From NCBI GenBank assembly GCA_015207585.1, contig JADEWQ010000018.1, forward strand, positions 1 to 64,000: a DNA stretch of 64,000 bases, written 5' to 3'. This DNA comes from Pleurocapsales cyanobacterium LEGE 06147. Lineage in GTDB: Bacteria; Cyanobacteriota; Cyanobacteriia; Cyanobacteriales; Xenococcaceae. Shown one piece after another: positions 1-9,636 of this stretch (position 1 is its first letter; every line of letters starts with the position of its first letter). The position numbers were made by a program, and so were the translations under genes. Below the pieces are notes generated by a model. It was not told the DNA's origin. It saw nothing but the letters and a program-made list of their open reading frames with translations, and searched no databases.

Positions 1-167
1 TATTTACTTATTTGACTGTACCTGAAAATCGCGATTTGGGGATAGTTAAATCCCCTCGCCCGAAACGAGCCAAACTACCTCTCGATTTATCTCCTTTTCC
101 CTCTTGACAACTAGCTTTCACGCTTAAATTGTCACTAATAGCTCTTAGCTATTGAATTCTGACTCCT

Positions 168-195
168 GTACGGGCGGTTTGCAAACCCCCCCTAC
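168..195. repeat. 28-bp dispersed palindrome, copy 1
   Basis: This is an imperfect inverted repeat beginning GTACGGGCGG and ending CCCCCCCTAC, with two mismatches between the arms. It follows the text GACTCCT, as does the better copy at 5729-5756. It lies just beyond the 3' end of nagB and could act as a transcript-end hairpin, but the T-tract of a classical terminator is absent. Confidence 0.55.
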
Positions 196-998
196 TGACT
201 GGTGACTGATAACTGATGAGCAGAATTTGCATCCAAAAACAGGATTGCCTGAGATTGCTTGCGTAGTATAGAAGCAGGACAAGCTGGACTAATTGCTCCT
301 CGCAACATTTTTTTGATTATCTCAGCTTTATGTTTTCCTGGTGCCAGACAAAATATTTTTTTCGCCGCACAAATTGTCGGTATGGTTAAGGTATAGGCAT
401 ACTGAGGTACGGCTTCCAAATGAGGAAAATAACCGCTATTTACTTGTTGCTGACGGGTTTTTTCCTCTAACCCGACTAGCTTTACTCGATAGGGATCTGA
501 GAAGTTGACAACAGAGGGTTCATTAAAAGCTAAATGTCCATTTTTACCAACGCCTAAGCAGCATAAATCGATCGGTTGTTGTTGCAATAATTGACTGTAG
601 CGGTGGCATTCTGCTAGCGGTTGGGGTGCATCTCCTTGAATATAGTGAAACTGATATGGTTTTACTTTTTTCTCCACTTTTTCCCGAAGATAGCGACGAA
701 AACTTCCTGGATGGTTGGCAGCAATACCTAAGTATTCATCCAAATGAAATAGGATAATACGAGACCAATCCAATCCCTGCAATGCGCTCAGAGTTTCCAA
801 AAATTGAACCTGTGAATTACCCGTAGCCAGAACGATTCTAACTACACTTTGTTGCTTTAAAAGAGACTGTAAATAATTGTGAGTCATTAAAGCAGCATCA
901 CGAGCTAATTCTATCGCAGAGGGATAAACTCTGACTGACAAGGCATCGACCGAAAAAGTATGACTGGGATAAGTGTATGATAAAGTGCGATCGCCCAT
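192..998 (-). CDS. nagB: Glucosamine-6-phosphate deaminase (NagB family)
   Basis: The 268-residue product matches the NagB/6-phosphogluconolactonase fold. It should convert glucosamine-6-phosphate to fructose-6-phosphate and ammonia in the cytoplasm, linking amino sugars to glycolysis. The family signature GVGKNGHLAFNEP lies at about residues 149-161, and the acidic motif DEYLG at about 87-91 corresponds to the catalytic aspartate region. Length is normal for the family (about 260-270). No nagA lies beside it. The start chosen is the only ATG that keeps the full N-terminal strand, although a start a few codons later cannot be excluded. The distinction from a 6-phosphogluconolactonase rests on the AFNEP motif, which favours NagB. 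Confidence 0.9.
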   Translation of the reverse strand: MGDRTLSYTYPSHTFSVDALSVRVYPSAIELARDAALMTHNYLQSLLKQQSVVRIVLATGNSQVQFLETLSALQGLDWSRIILFHLDEYLGIAANHPGSFRRYLREKVEKKVKPYQFHYIQGDAPQPLAECHRYSQLLQQQPIDLCCLGVGKNGHLAFNEPSVVNFSDPYRVKLVGLEEKTRQQQVNSGYFPHLEAVPQYAYTLTIPTICAAKKIFCLAPGKHKAEIIKKMLRGAISPACPASILRKQSQAILFLDANSAHQLSVTSQ

Positions 999-1076
999 AT
1001 TTTAAAAATTTAACTGAAATCTCTTGTGTTCTTTCAACTGATAACTGACAATTGTTTTGCAAGGCGATCGCCTTTA

Positions 1077-1106
1077 GTGAAAACACTGCGCGCCCAGCGC
1101 ACTCAA
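1077..1106. repeat. Internally deleted copy of the 96-bp palindromic element
   Basis: The left end GTGAAAACACTGCGC is joined directly to the right end CCCAGCGCACTCAA through one extra base. Both ends match the termini of the full copies at 3382-3482 and 62586-62686, so about 70 internal bases are missing. The right end supplies the stop codon of the reverse-strand gene at 1103-1435. Confidence 0.75.
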
Positions 1107-1435
1107 TTGTCTATTTCCCGAGTAGGGGTTTGCTTACTATTTTCCTCTGAAGAAGTATTGAAAGGTTCGATTTGGAGTAATGGTTTTTTTTGTTCCAGAT
1201 CGCTATATTGAGATTGTTGCTCGCGCTGTCTGATTTGTATTTCCATTTGTTCTCTTCCTTCATGATAAAATTGATGAGCAGCATTTTCTGCACCCAAGAA
1301 GGAATCTTTTAGAGAAATATTGTTATAAGATTGAGCATTGGCAGGTAAGACAGTAGTTAGTGCTAGCAGTAGACTCATGCCAGCAATTTTGCCATGCAGG
1401 AATTGATTTTCCTGCTTACTCCAGTAAGCATTCAT
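1103..1435 (-). CDS. Small secreted protein of unknown function
   Basis: A 110-residue protein with a clear Sec signal peptide: basic N-region, hydrophobic stretch SLLLALTTVLPA at about residues 21-32, and a likely cleavage site after ANA near residue 34. The mature part is about 75 residues, rich in Gln, Glu and Ser, with no recognised domain and no cysteines. It is probably periplasmic or exported. The stop codon is built from the end of a short palindromic repeat (1077-1106), so the C-terminus may have been changed by that insertion. The family is not recognised. Confidence 0.6.
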   Translation of the reverse strand: MNAYWSKQENQFLHGKIAGMSLLLALTTVLPANAQSYNNISLKDSFLGAENAAHQFYHEGREQMEIQIRQREQQSQYSDLEQKKPLLQIEPFNTSSEENSKQTPTREIDN

Positions 1436-1640
1436 TTTTTCTGTCTCCTCTAAATTACTAAAATTTGTCTCAGATAGCTTTAACTAAGATTTCAGAGAAA
1501 AAAGAGGGAAAATGTTTGAAGGAAAAAGGATGAATTGCTGTTAATTCTTTCTTTTTTTCACTCCATAGGAGTTTAGCAACTACTATTTAGTTTTTTTTCA
1601 AAGAAATAATTTAATTAATTCGATTGCTTTGCCTTATTTT

Positions 1641-2765
1641 TTAATATAGTTCATACTTTAATAAAGTGCAGGATAAAGAGCCATTGTAAACAGGCAGCCT
1701 TTGGGAAGTTCTTAACCCAATTTTTTTAGCTAAATTTTTATTCCCAGTTAATATATAAGCAGTCCACCCTCGAAAACGCTGTTTCAAAATATCTCCTAAT
1801 AGTTGATAAAGGGATTCTAATTCTTTGGTATTACCCAAACGTTGACCGTAAGGAGGGTTACAAATAATGATTCCTCGCTCTGCTGGAGCTTCAACAGACG
1901 ATAACTCTTGTTGCAGGAATTTTATTTGTTTTTCTAGTCCACAATTGCTGGCATTAATACGTGCTTGTTCGATAACTTTTAAATCGCGATCGCTTCCTAT
2001 AATAGGTGCAGCAAGAGTAGATAATTGACTATCTTTTGCTTGAGTTACTATTTCCTGCCACAAATCGCGCTCGAAATCTTGCCAAGTTTGAAAACCAAAC
2101 CTTTGACGATATAAGCCTGGAGCAATATTTAAAGCTTTTAAAGCAGCTTCTATAGGTAAAGTTCCCGAACCGCATAAAGGGTCAAACAAAGGCAAATCTG
2201 GTGTCCATCCTGTCATTTCTAATAAAGCAGCAGCCAGGGTTTCTTTTAAAGGAGCAAGTCCCATAGCCGGACGATAGCCCCGCCGATGTAAACTAGAACC
2301 GGAACTATCTAAACTGAGGATACAGCGATCGCGATCGATATGAGCATTAATTAATAAATCTGGATTTTTTGGCTCGATACTAGAACGTTTGCGATATTTT
2401 TTTTGTTGTCGATCTGTAATTGCGTTTTTAATTTGTAGAGCAGTAAAGTGAGTATGATTTAAGTTTTTATTTTTACCAGTACAATTAACTGCAAAAGTCT
2501 GATTAATTTGTAAATATTCTGACCAATTAATATTTTGAACGCTACGATATAATTGTTGCGCATTATAAGCTTTAATATTCGCAATAGGAACGAGAACGCG
2601 GAAAATTGTTCTTGCCCAAATATTAACGCGATAAAGTAGAGCTTTATCTCCTTGAAAATATACTCCGGCAAAATCGGGACGAACTGCTTTTGCACCCAAT
2701 CTTGCTAATTCTTGAGCGGCGATCACTTCTAAACCACGAGCAACAGTAGCAAAGTAATTATTCAT
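1641..2765 (-). CDS. THUMP-domain class I RNA methyltransferase (RlmL/YcbY-type)
   Basis: The 374-residue product has an N-terminal THUMP-like RNA-binding region (about residues 45-155) and a C-terminal Rossmann methyltransferase. The SAM-binding motif DPLCGSGT is at about 195-202 and the catalytic motif NPPY at 303-306, typical of N2-guanine or N6-adenine RNA methylation. It resembles the N-terminal half of E. coli RlmL, which makes m2G2445 in 23S rRNA; the RlmK half is absent, as is common in cyanobacteria. The exact target base is inferred from family only. It stands alone between a secreted protein gene and the divergent purT. Confidence 0.85.
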   Translation of the reverse strand: MNNYFATVARGLEVIAAQELARLGAKAVRPDFAGVYFQGDKALLYRVNIWARTIFRVLVPIANIKAYNAQQLYRSVQNINWSEYLQINQTFAVNCTGKNKNLNHTHFTALQIKNAITDRQQKKYRKRSSIEPKNPDLLINAHIDRDRCILSLDSSGSSLHRRGYRPAMGLAPLKETLAAALLEMTGWTPDLPLFDPLCGSGTLPIEAALKALNIAPGLYRQRFGFQTWQDFERDLWQEIVTQAKDSQLSTLAAPIIGSDRDLKVIEQARINASNCGLEKQIKFLQQELSSVEAPAERGIIICNPPYGQRLGNTKELESLYQLLGDILKQRFRGWTAYILTGNKNLAKKIGLRTSQRLPVYNGSLSCTLLKYELY

Positions 2766-2931
2766 TTAAAAAAGTTAAAATTCAAAAGGCAAAAGTCAAA
2801 AATAAGAGAGAAAAAAATAATTTTTTAAATAATTAATAATAATGTTTTGCTCGATATATATTTAATGGTATCTAGTAACAATATGATACGATTATTTAAG
2901 TTTTAAAAAAATATGTTTTATCCATAATGAT

Positions 2932-4218
2932 ATGATGTCAAAAAATCTACAATTACCGCAAAAAATAATGTTACTTGGTTCCGGAGAACTAGGCAAAGAA
3001 TTTGTTATTGCCGCTCACAGACTGGGTAATTTTGTAGTAGCAGTAGATCGTTATGCTAATGCACCAGCGATGCAAGTGGCAGATAAACTTGAAGTCATTT
3101 CAATGCTGGATGGCAACGATCTAGAAAGAGTCGTACAGCAATACCAACCCGATTTTATCGTGCCAGAGATTGAAGCAATCCGCACTGAAAAGTTAATTGA
3201 ATTGGAACAGAGAGGTTACACTGTTATCCCTACAGCAGCGGCTACCAACTACACCATGAATCGCGATCGCATTCGCGAACTCGCTCACACCCAACTAGGC
3301 ATTAGAACGGCTAAATATGCCTATGCTACCAGTTTAGAAGAATTAGTTGCAGTTTCCGAGCAAATTGGCTTTCCCAATGTCGTGAAAACACTGCGCTTCC
3401 TGCGCGGGAACGGGGCTTACAAGGGGCTGAAGTAAATTCAGCCCACAGCCCCTCACCAAGTTCCCGCCCCCAGCGCACTCAAACCAGTCATGTCTTCTTC
3501 CGGTAAGGGTCAATCGGTGGTTAATTCAGCCGCAGAAGTAGCCAAAGCATGGCATTATGCTATTGAAGGAGCGAGGGGAGACACCCAAAAAGTAATTGTG
3601 GAAGAGTTTATCGATTTTGAGATTGAAATTACTTTACTAACCGTTAAACAGTGGGATGCACCGACGCTTTTCTGTCCGCCTATCGGACATCGCCAAGAAA
3701 GAGGCGACTACCAAGAATCTTGGCAACCGACAGATAATATATCTGAAGCACAAATAGTGCAAGCACAAAAAATCGCCCAAAAGGTTACCGATGCTTTAGG
3801 AGGTGCTGGAATCTTTGGCATGGAATTTTTTATTACTAAAGATGAAGTAATTTTTTCCGGACTGTCTCCCCGTCCTCACGATACCGGAATGGTAACTTTA
3901 GTCTCTCAAAATCTTAATGAATTTGAATTACATTTGCGGACAATTTTAGGTTTACCCATTCCCAAGATAGAAGTATTTTCTCCTTCAGCCAGTGCAGTAA
4001 TTTTAGCCAGCGAACATTTAGAGCGAATAGTTTTTGCAAACGTTTCAGAAGCTTTAGCCATTCCCGATGTAGATATCAGGCTGTTTGGCAAACCAGATTC
4101 TCGTCCTTATCGTCGCATGGGAGTTGCTTTAGCTAAAGGAGATACAGTAGCACGAGCAAGAGAAAAAGCGACAACAGCAGCTAGCAAGGTAGTAATAAGA
4201 GGTACTTCACCAGATTAA
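2932..4218 (+). pseudogene. purT: purT split by a 96-bp repeat (formate-dependent GAR transformylase)
   Basis: Two adjacent reading frames together cover PurT, the ATP-grasp enzyme that formylates glycinamide ribonucleotide with formate in purine synthesis. The first part (2932-3435, 167 aa) carries the N-terminal pre-ATP-grasp domain with [10 protein letters not shown]. The second (3490-4218, 242 aa) begins MSSSGKGQ and carries the rest of the ATP-grasp domain, including PRPHDTGMVT. Removing 96 bp at 3388-3483 restores the family sequence VVKPVMSSSGKGQ without a frame change. The insert keeps frame but brings one TAA at 3433-3435, just before the ATP-binding loop. The gene may be dead, may make two complementing halves (an ATG lies at 3490, without an obvious ribosome binding site), or may be read through. 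Both halves otherwise look undamaged, suggesting a recent event. Confidence 0.85.
3382..3482. repeat. Palindromic repeat element, full copy in purT
   Basis: The 101-bp stretch is identical, base for base, to 62586-62686. The net insertion is 96 bp. It contains nested inverted repeats: GCGGGAAC with GTTCCCGC, and an inner hairpin GGGCTGAA / TTCAGCCC. Short A runs at both edges are compatible with a small target duplication. It encodes no protein of its own and resembles a non-autonomous, MITE-like or RPE-like element. Confidence 0.85.
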
Positions 4219-4325
4219 TTTTGATAGGTTGAAATTGACACGGAGAAATTTATTTTGAATTTATTTATGTGGAGGTACATAATGTCATAATTGACGGTTG
4301 GGGAATTTTGAACTTTGAATTGCTG

Positions 4326-4592
4326 ATGCCGATCTTTGTCAAAATAGAAGCAGGAATTGTCGATAAAGCAACCTTCGATCGCTACATACCTGCCCACAAA
4401 GAATATGTCCGCGAGTTGATTATTAACGGACACAAAGCACGAACTGGCTACTGGGCAGAATTTGGTGGGGGAATGCTAATTTTTGAAGCATCTTCTTTAG
4501 AGGAAGCAAAAGCAATTGTTGCCCGAGATCCTTTGGTTAAAAATAATTGTGTCAAATATGAACTTCACGAATGGTGTATTGTCGTTGAGTAA
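4326..4592 (+). CDS. YCII-related domain protein
   Basis: An 88-residue protein starting MPIFVKIEAG; a longer frame opens at 4269, but the family begins at the ATG used here. It has the ferredoxin-like alpha/beta pattern of the YCII family, with a conserved HKEYVREL segment and a C-terminal VKYELHEW strand. Family members are small cytoplasmic proteins, some dehalogenase- or isomerase-like, and the substrate is unknown. It follows purT by about 100 bp on the same strand and may share its transcript. Confidence 0.75.
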   Translation: MPIFVKIEAGIVDKATFDRYIPAHKEYVRELIINGHKARTGYWAEFGGGMLIFEASSLEEAKAIVARDPLVKNNCVKYELHEWCIVVE

Positions 4593-4950
4593 TTGGGAAT
4601 AGGGAATAGGTTGTTTCAGTTATCAGTCGAGGAGTCACCGAGTCAAGAGTAAATACTGGTGACTGATAACTACTTCTGAACTAAAGTGCGATCGCCAATC
4701 TTGTAGGTTGGGTTGAGTCCACGAAACCCAAAAATCCGATCGTTCGATTTTGGCGATTTGAGGAGATGATGTCGGGACAATGAGCTTATGAAACAACTTC
4801 TTGAGAGTGTAATATATAATCGTAACGACTCGAAATTATAAACGCTTAAATGTGCCAAAGGCGATCGCAGTAGAAAAAATATTGCAGCCTTCGAGCCAAT
4901 GTTGAGAGTCACGGGAACAGGGGATTTACAGGCTTTTTCCTCACCAAAAT
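4593..4950. other. Intergenic region with a dispersed GTTGGGTT/AACCCAA hairpin
   Basis: About 360 bp without a convincing gene. It holds copies of the TCAGT/GACTGATAAC-type short repeats (about 4618-4670), then an inverted repeat TTGGGTT / AACCCAA at about 4707-4732, a repeat type common in cyanobacterial gaps. The reverse-strand frame across this stretch has no family-like sequence. Confidence 0.5.
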
Positions 4951-5586
4951 TCAAGAGGCTAACAAAGCTTTGAGTTCTCGCAACATTTGACTGGTTCCAT
5001 CATTAATAGCTTTTTGGACCAGTCGGGGAATAAGTTCGCTTATAGGTAAATTGGGAAAGGTGGGACTAAAAGGAGATTCAACGTAGCCGTCAGCTTGGAG
5101 AATGTACATGGTTAGTTGATGGTTGCTGTAAATCCATACTTCCGGAACGCCTATAGATGTGTAGGCGTTGAGGGTTGTCTTTGAGGTAACATCCGATTCA
5201 ACCGCAAGATCTGGGGGAGGATATACCGTTAAATCCATTTGGGTACATCCTTTGACCTGGTTGGCATTTTGGATATAAAAGCAGGTATCTGGTTCAACTC
5301 CAGCGATGTCTGGACGTTTAAAACTAGTTGAGCCGAAATCTTCCCAGTTACGTCCTTGTTCTTCCAAAATTGTAGTAATGATGTAAGCAATAATGCGATG
5401 GGGACGCTCGTGGAGTGCTAACGGGGACATAATTTCTAGGGTTCCTCGGTAGTAGGCGACGCGGGTTTTGCGTTTTTCTCCTAAGTCTTCAAGAAGTCCC
5501 TCAAAATCTTGCCAGGACAGGTTATGAATCGCGATTTGGCTACCGGGAGTAAGTTCTATAGCTTGTATGGGTATAGTTACAGTCAT
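4951..5586 (-). CDS. Uma2 family endonuclease-like protein (DUF820)
   Basis: The 211-residue protein has the PD-(D/E)XK-like Uma2 fold that is greatly expanded in cyanobacteria. Visible family marks are the region MSPLALHERPHRIIAYIITT at about residues 53-72, VEPDTCFYI near 96-104, DLAVESDV around 126-133 and GVPEVWIY near 146-153. These proteins are predicted nucleases of unknown biological role and often sit as single genes beside repeats or mobile DNA. Here the gene lies between repeat-rich gaps downstream of uvrB. The acidic residues of the predicted active site look retained. Confidence 0.85.
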   Translation of the reverse strand: MTVTIPIQAIELTPGSQIAIHNLSWQDFEGLLEDLGEKRKTRVAYYRGTLEIMSPLALHERPHRIIAYIITTILEEQGRNWEDFGSTSFKRPDIAGVEPDTCFYIQNANQVKGCTQMDLTVYPPPDLAVESDVTSKTTLNAYTSIGVPEVWIYSNHQLTMYILQADGYVESPFSPTFPNLPISELIPRLVQKAINDGTSQMLRELKALLAS

Positions 5587-5682
5587 ACTATCTTATTTCT
5601 TATTTCGCTAATCAAACAACGATATTGAAAGCTATTAGCTATTAATGGGTGATTCTAACCCCCACTAATTGATTCTGACGAA

Positions 5683-5724
5683 GTCAGCGCAGCTCTCGGA
5701 TGCAAGCTCCGAGAGAACGCTGAC
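5683..5724. repeat. Nested hairpin repeat
   Basis: An outer inverted repeat GTCAGCG (5683-5689) / CGCTGAC (5718-5724) encloses an inner perfect stem CTCTCGGA (5693-5700) / TCCGAGAG (5708-5715). It sits between uvrB and the Uma2 gene, immediately before the 28-bp palindrome at 5729. It could form a stable RNA hairpin at the uvrB transcript end. Confidence 0.65.
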
Positions 5725-5728
5725 TCCT

Positions 5729-5756
5729 GTAGGGACGTTCCATGGAACGTCCCTAC
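5729..5756. repeat. 28-bp perfect palindrome, copy 2
   Basis: The two 14-base arms (GTAGGGACGTTCCA and its complement) are perfectly inverted with no loop. It is preceded by GACTCCT, as is the copy at 168-195. It lies 11 bp beyond the uvrB stop codon. Confidence 0.8.
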
Positions 5757-5767
5757 TTCAAGGCTGC

Positions 5768-7777
5768 TTATTTTTGATAACTTTTACCCAATAATTTGTC
5801 TCGTAAATTTTTAATCCTATCTCGATATTTTGCCGCCTCTTCAAACTCCAAATTTTTAGCAGACTCTTTCATTTTTACTTCTAATTGCTCGATTAGTTCG
5901 GGAATTTTTTCTAACGGCAATTCATCCGATTGTTCGTAAACTTCTTGTAATTGTTGAGTACTTAAACGACGGGAAATATCTAAGAAAGCCAGAATTGAAT
6001 TGCCAGATTTTTTACTAATTGGCTGTGGTGTAATTCCATGCCTTTGGTTATAAGCAATTTGAATATTGCGTCTTCTTTCTGTTTCTTCTATTGCTCTAAG
6101 CATACTATCTGTTAAATTATCAGCATAAAGAATTGCCTCTCCTCTGACGTGACGAGCCGCTCTACCAATGGTTTGAATAATCGAGCTTTCCGAGCGCAAA
6201 AATCCTTCCTTATCTGCATCTAAAATGGCAACCAAAGAAACTTCTGGTAAATCCAATCCCTCGCGCAATAAATTGACTCCGATTAAAACATCAAAATCTC
6301 CTTCTTTTAAGGCTTGTAATATTTCAATGCGTTCGATTGATTTAATTTCTGAGTGGAGATATTGTACGCGAATATTTCTCTCCTGAAAATATTCAGTCAA
6401 ATCCTCCGCCATTCTTTTAGTAAGAGTAGTAATTAAAACTCTTTCTTGAAGTTTAATTCTCTCTTTAATTTCCCCTAATAAATCGTCAACTTGTCCTTCA
6501 GTAGGACGAACAAAAATTTCCGGATCGACTACTCCGGTAGGACGAATAATTTGTTCGATAATTCTCTCTTCTGACTGTTCTATTTCCCATTTACCGGGAG
6601 TAGCAGAAACAAAAATACATTGATTTACTTTTTGCCAAAACTCTTCTGCCTTGAGAGGACGATTATCTGCCGCCGAAGGAAGACGAAAACCGTGTTCGAC
6701 TAAAACTTTTTTCCGAGATTGGTCACCATTGTACATTCCACGCAATTGAGGAACGGTAACGTGAGATTCATCGATAACTAATAACCAATCGTCGGGAAAA
6801 TAATCAATCAGACATTCTGGAGGTTCCCCTAGTTTTCTACCTGCTAGGTGACGGGAATAATTTTCTACTCCATTGCAATAACCAACTTCTTGCAGTAGTT
6901 CCAAATCGTAGCGAGTGCGTTGTTCTAAACGTTGAGCTTCTAAGAGTTTTCCTGCTTTTTCTAACTCTTCCAAACGCTCTTCTAATTCTATTGTAATTGC
7001 TTCACAAGCCGATTCTAATTGTTCCTGAGGAGTTACAAAGTGACGCGCCGGATAAATATTGATTCCCTGAAGACTTTGAAGAATTTCTCCCGTTACCGGA
7101 TCGACATAGCGAAGGGCTTCAATTTCATCCCCAAAAAATTCCACCCTAATAATACGATCCTCGTAAGCGGGAACAATTTCCAATACATCCCCTTTAACCC
7201 GAAAACGTCCCCTCTCAATCTCTATGTCGTTACGGCTATATTGTACTGTAACCAAATCTCGTAATAATTCCCGTCGATCTATCTCCATTCCTACCTTCAA
7301 AGGAACGGCTGCATTCAAATATTCCGACGGCATTCCCAAACCGTAGATACAGCTAATAGAAGCAACGACAATTACATCCCGCCTTTCAAATAGCGATCGC
7401 GTTGCTGAGTGACGCAGCATATCGATCTCATCATTAATTGAAGCGGTTTTTTCGATGTAGGTATCGGTAACGGGAATGTATGCCTCTGGCTGATAGTAAT
7501 CGTAATAGCTAATAAAATATTCGACGGCATTATCGGGAAAAAATTGCCGCAATTCATTGCATAATTGAGCTGCTAGAGTTTTATTATGAGCCAAAACCAG
7601 AGTAGGTTTCCCGACATTAGCGATCGTTCGAGCAATGGTAAAGGTTTTTCCCGTACCCGTCGCCCCCAAAAGAGTTTGAAAGCGATTGCCACCTAAAATC
7701 GATTCCGTCAGTTGAGCAATCGCAGCTGGTTGATCTCCGGTTGGTTGAAAAGGTGCTTGCAGATTAAAGATGCTCAT
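5768..7777 (-). CDS. uvrB: Excinuclease ABC subunit B
   Basis: The 669-residue product is a full-length UvrB, the damage-verifying helicase-like subunit of nucleotide excision repair that is loaded by UvrA and recruits UvrC. The Walker A motif GATGTGKT is at 38-45. The beta-hairpin region [12 protein letters not shown] follows at about residue 90-101, the DESH-type Walker B box is near 340, and helicase motif VI-like IGRAARH is near 540. A C-terminal UVR domain ([19 protein letters not shown], about 640-660) provides the UvrC contact. No neighbour belongs to the same pathway, which is usual in cyanobacteria. Confidence 0.97.
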   Translation of the reverse strand: MSIFNLQAPFQPTGDQPAAIAQLTESILGGNRFQTLLGATGTGKTFTIARTIANVGKPTLVLAHNKTLAAQLCNELRQFFPDNAVEYFISYYDYYQPEAYIPVTDTYIEKTASINDEIDMLRHSATRSLFERRDVIVVASISCIYGLGMPSEYLNAAVPLKVGMEIDRRELLRDLVTVQYSRNDIEIERGRFRVKGDVLEIVPAYEDRIIRVEFFGDEIEALRYVDPVTGEILQSLQGINIYPARHFVTPQEQLESACEAITIELEERLEELEKAGKLLEAQRLEQRTRYDLELLQEVGYCNGVENYSRHLAGRKLGEPPECLIDYFPDDWLLVIDESHVTVPQLRGMYNGDQSRKKVLVEHGFRLPSAADNRPLKAEEFWQKVNQCIFVSATPGKWEIEQSEERIIEQIIRPTGVVDPEIFVRPTEGQVDDLLGEIKERIKLQERVLITTLTKRMAEDLTEYFQERNIRVQYLHSEIKSIERIEILQALKEGDFDVLIGVNLLREGLDLPEVSLVAILDADKEGFLRSESSIIQTIGRAARHVRGEAILYADNLTDSMLRAIEETERRRNIQIAYNQRHGITPQPISKKSGNSILAFLDISRRLSTQQLQEVYEQSDELPLEKIPELIEQLEVKMKESAKNLEFEEAAKYRDRIKNLRDKLLGKSYQK

Positions 7778-8019
7778 GAATTAGGACGCAACTAAAAAAT
7801 CCCACTCTTTGAGGGTAGCGTAGTTAGAGCAAAAAGAATGGCGATCGCTCCAGTTAAAATATTCACCATTTTCCCTTAACTGAAAAATATTGAGCTGTGG
7901 ATGAGGAACCAAAACATGCTGCTTGCTATTTTTTACCAAAATTAGTAGCCTTGACAGCAAAAGAATTTTCACTGATGCCCTTTAACCAGAGAATTATAAG
8001 TATCTCTCAATCAGAATCA

Positions 8020-9369
8020 ATGACTGTAACCACAACTACTTGGAACGCGATCGCTAAAGAACTAGATGGCATCGAAATTATTACCGATCCTAACCAACTA
8101 ACCAAACTCTCTCTCGACTATTATCATTTCAGTCCCATCCTTCAAGGGCAACTGCAAGATAAACGAGGTAATTTAGTAGTTCGTCCCGCTAGTGAAGCAG
8201 AAGTCATCCAAATCGCTCGCACTTGCGTCAAACACCAAGTTCCTCTTACTGTTCGAGGTGCAGGAACGGGAAATTATGGGCAATGTATTCCTCTCGAAGG
8301 TGGTGTAATTCTCGATACCACTAGAATGGAGCGAATTCGCTGGCTCAAACCAGGCATGAGTTGCGTCGAACCCGGTGTAAAAATGGCTGCTTTTGACAAA
8401 CAAGCCAGGGAAATTGGCTGGGAATTGCGGATGGCACCTTCTACCTATCGTACGGCTACGATTGGCGGATTTATTGGTGGTGGTAGTGTGGGAATGGGTT
8501 CGATTACCTATGGACAACTAAAAGATAGGGGCAATCTCGGTACAGTGCGTCTCGTCACTATGGAAGAAGAGCCTCAAATCATCCAATTGCGGGGCGACGA
8601 CGTACAAAAGGTAATTCATGGCTATGGTACAACTGGTATTATCACTGAATTGGAAATTCCTCTTGCTCCTGCTTATCCTTGGATGGAAATTATCGTTGTT
8701 TTCGATGACTTTATGACGGCGGCACAATTCGGACAAGTTCTCAGCGATAGCGATGGTCTTGTTAAAAAACTAGTCAGCATTCACGCTGCACCCATTTCTT
8801 CCTACTTTGTCGGACTAAAAAATCATCTTCTCCAAGGAAAGCACGCTGCTTTATTAATGATATCCGAGTATGATTTTGAACCTTTCCAAAATTTAGTACG
8901 GGAATACAATGGAGAAATTACTTACTGTAAAACTGCCCAAGAAGCTGCTAAAAAAACGAGTTTACTAGAATTTACCTGGAATCATACTACTCTTCACGCT
9001 CGTAGCGCAGATCCTAGCTTGACTTATTTACAAACTTTCTACTTTACCCTCGAGCGAGTCGAACAAATGTATCGTCATTTTGGGGATGAAGTAACGATCC
9101 ATCTTGAATTCCTGCGCGCTAATGGTAAAGCCGTTCCGGCTGGCTTACAACTCGTTCGCTATACCACCCCAGAACGTCTCAACGAGATTATTCAATATCA
9201 TGAAGAGCAAGGAGCATTTATTGCCAATCCCCATGTCTATACTATTGAAGATGGAGGCAATAAACAGATCGATCGCGATAAGCTGCAGTTTAAGCAAAAA
9301 GTAGACCCTTATGGACTATTAAATCCCGGCAAGATGCGCGGCTTTGGCAGCTATTTCACGCCCTTGTAA
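8020..9369 (+). CDS. FAD-binding oxidoreductase (GlcD-like)
   Basis: The frame stays open from 7897, but the likely start is the ATG at 8020 (MTVTTTTWNA), which gives about 449 residues and places the FAD domain normally. An FAD_binding_4 (PCMH-type) domain is visible: VVRPASEAEVIQIART, then the pyrophosphate-binding segment VRGAGTGNYGQ, then GGVILDTTRM. The C-terminus NPGKMRGF is typical of FAD-linked oxidases of the glycolate/lactate oxidase group. The substrate cannot be told from sequence. It is divergent from uvrB with about 240 bp between. Confidence 0.8.
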   Translation: MTVTTTTWNAIAKELDGIEIITDPNQLTKLSLDYYHFSPILQGQLQDKRGNLVVRPASEAEVIQIARTCVKHQVPLTVRGAGTGNYGQCIPLEGGVILDTTRMERIRWLKPGMSCVEPGVKMAAFDKQAREIGWELRMAPSTYRTATIGGFIGGGSVGMGSITYGQLKDRGNLGTVRLVTMEEEPQIIQLRGDDVQKVIHGYGTTGIITELEIPLAPAYPWMEIIVVFDDFMTAAQFGQVLSDSDGLVKKLVSIHAAPISSYFVGLKNHLLQGKHAALLMISEYDFEPFQNLVREYNGEITYCKTAQEAAKKTSLLEFTWNHTTLHARSADPSLTYLQTFYFTLERVEQMYRHFGDEVTIHLEFLRANGKAVPAGLQLVRYTTPERLNEIIQYHEEQGAFIANPHVYTIEDGGNKQIDRDKLQFKQKVDPYGLLNPGKMRGFGSYFTPL

Positions 9370-9609
9370 GCCCCGTGGTTTTCCCCAGAAGGAACTGCCG
9401 AAAGGGTTTCCCGGCATAAAGCGCCTGCCGTCGGCTCTGCCGACTTGTAGCAACTGGCGTTCATTTGTAAAAGTTGCCAGCGTGTTTATATTTCGCAACA
9501 TAGTTTGGTTTATTCTTACCGACTTACTTATTCTCAAACGAAAGAATGGGATAGTGAGCTACGCCGTTTAGCTGTTGTTTGTTAGATTCAACAACATAAA
9601 AGTGTAGGT
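9370..9609. other. Gap with short hairpin repeats
   Basis: This stretch begins with GC-rich repeat DNA, including GTCGGC-TCT-GCCGAC near 9430-9446, and then turns AT-rich before the kinase gene. No gene is supported. Confidence 0.4.
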
Positions 9610-9636
9610 TTGTTCAGATTTGCACGAACGGTAGTA

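Noticed and set aside
4670-4954. 94-residue reverse-strand frame after the YCII gene
   Set aside because: It covers dispersed repeat DNA and HIP1 sites and looks like no protein family.
7781-7972. 63-residue reverse-strand frame between uvrB and the oxidase
   Set aside because: It has no recognisable family and overlaps the probable oxidase promoter region.
9344-9571. 75-residue forward-strand frame
   Set aside because: It begins inside the FAD oxidase end and runs over GC-rich hairpin repeats, with no domain.
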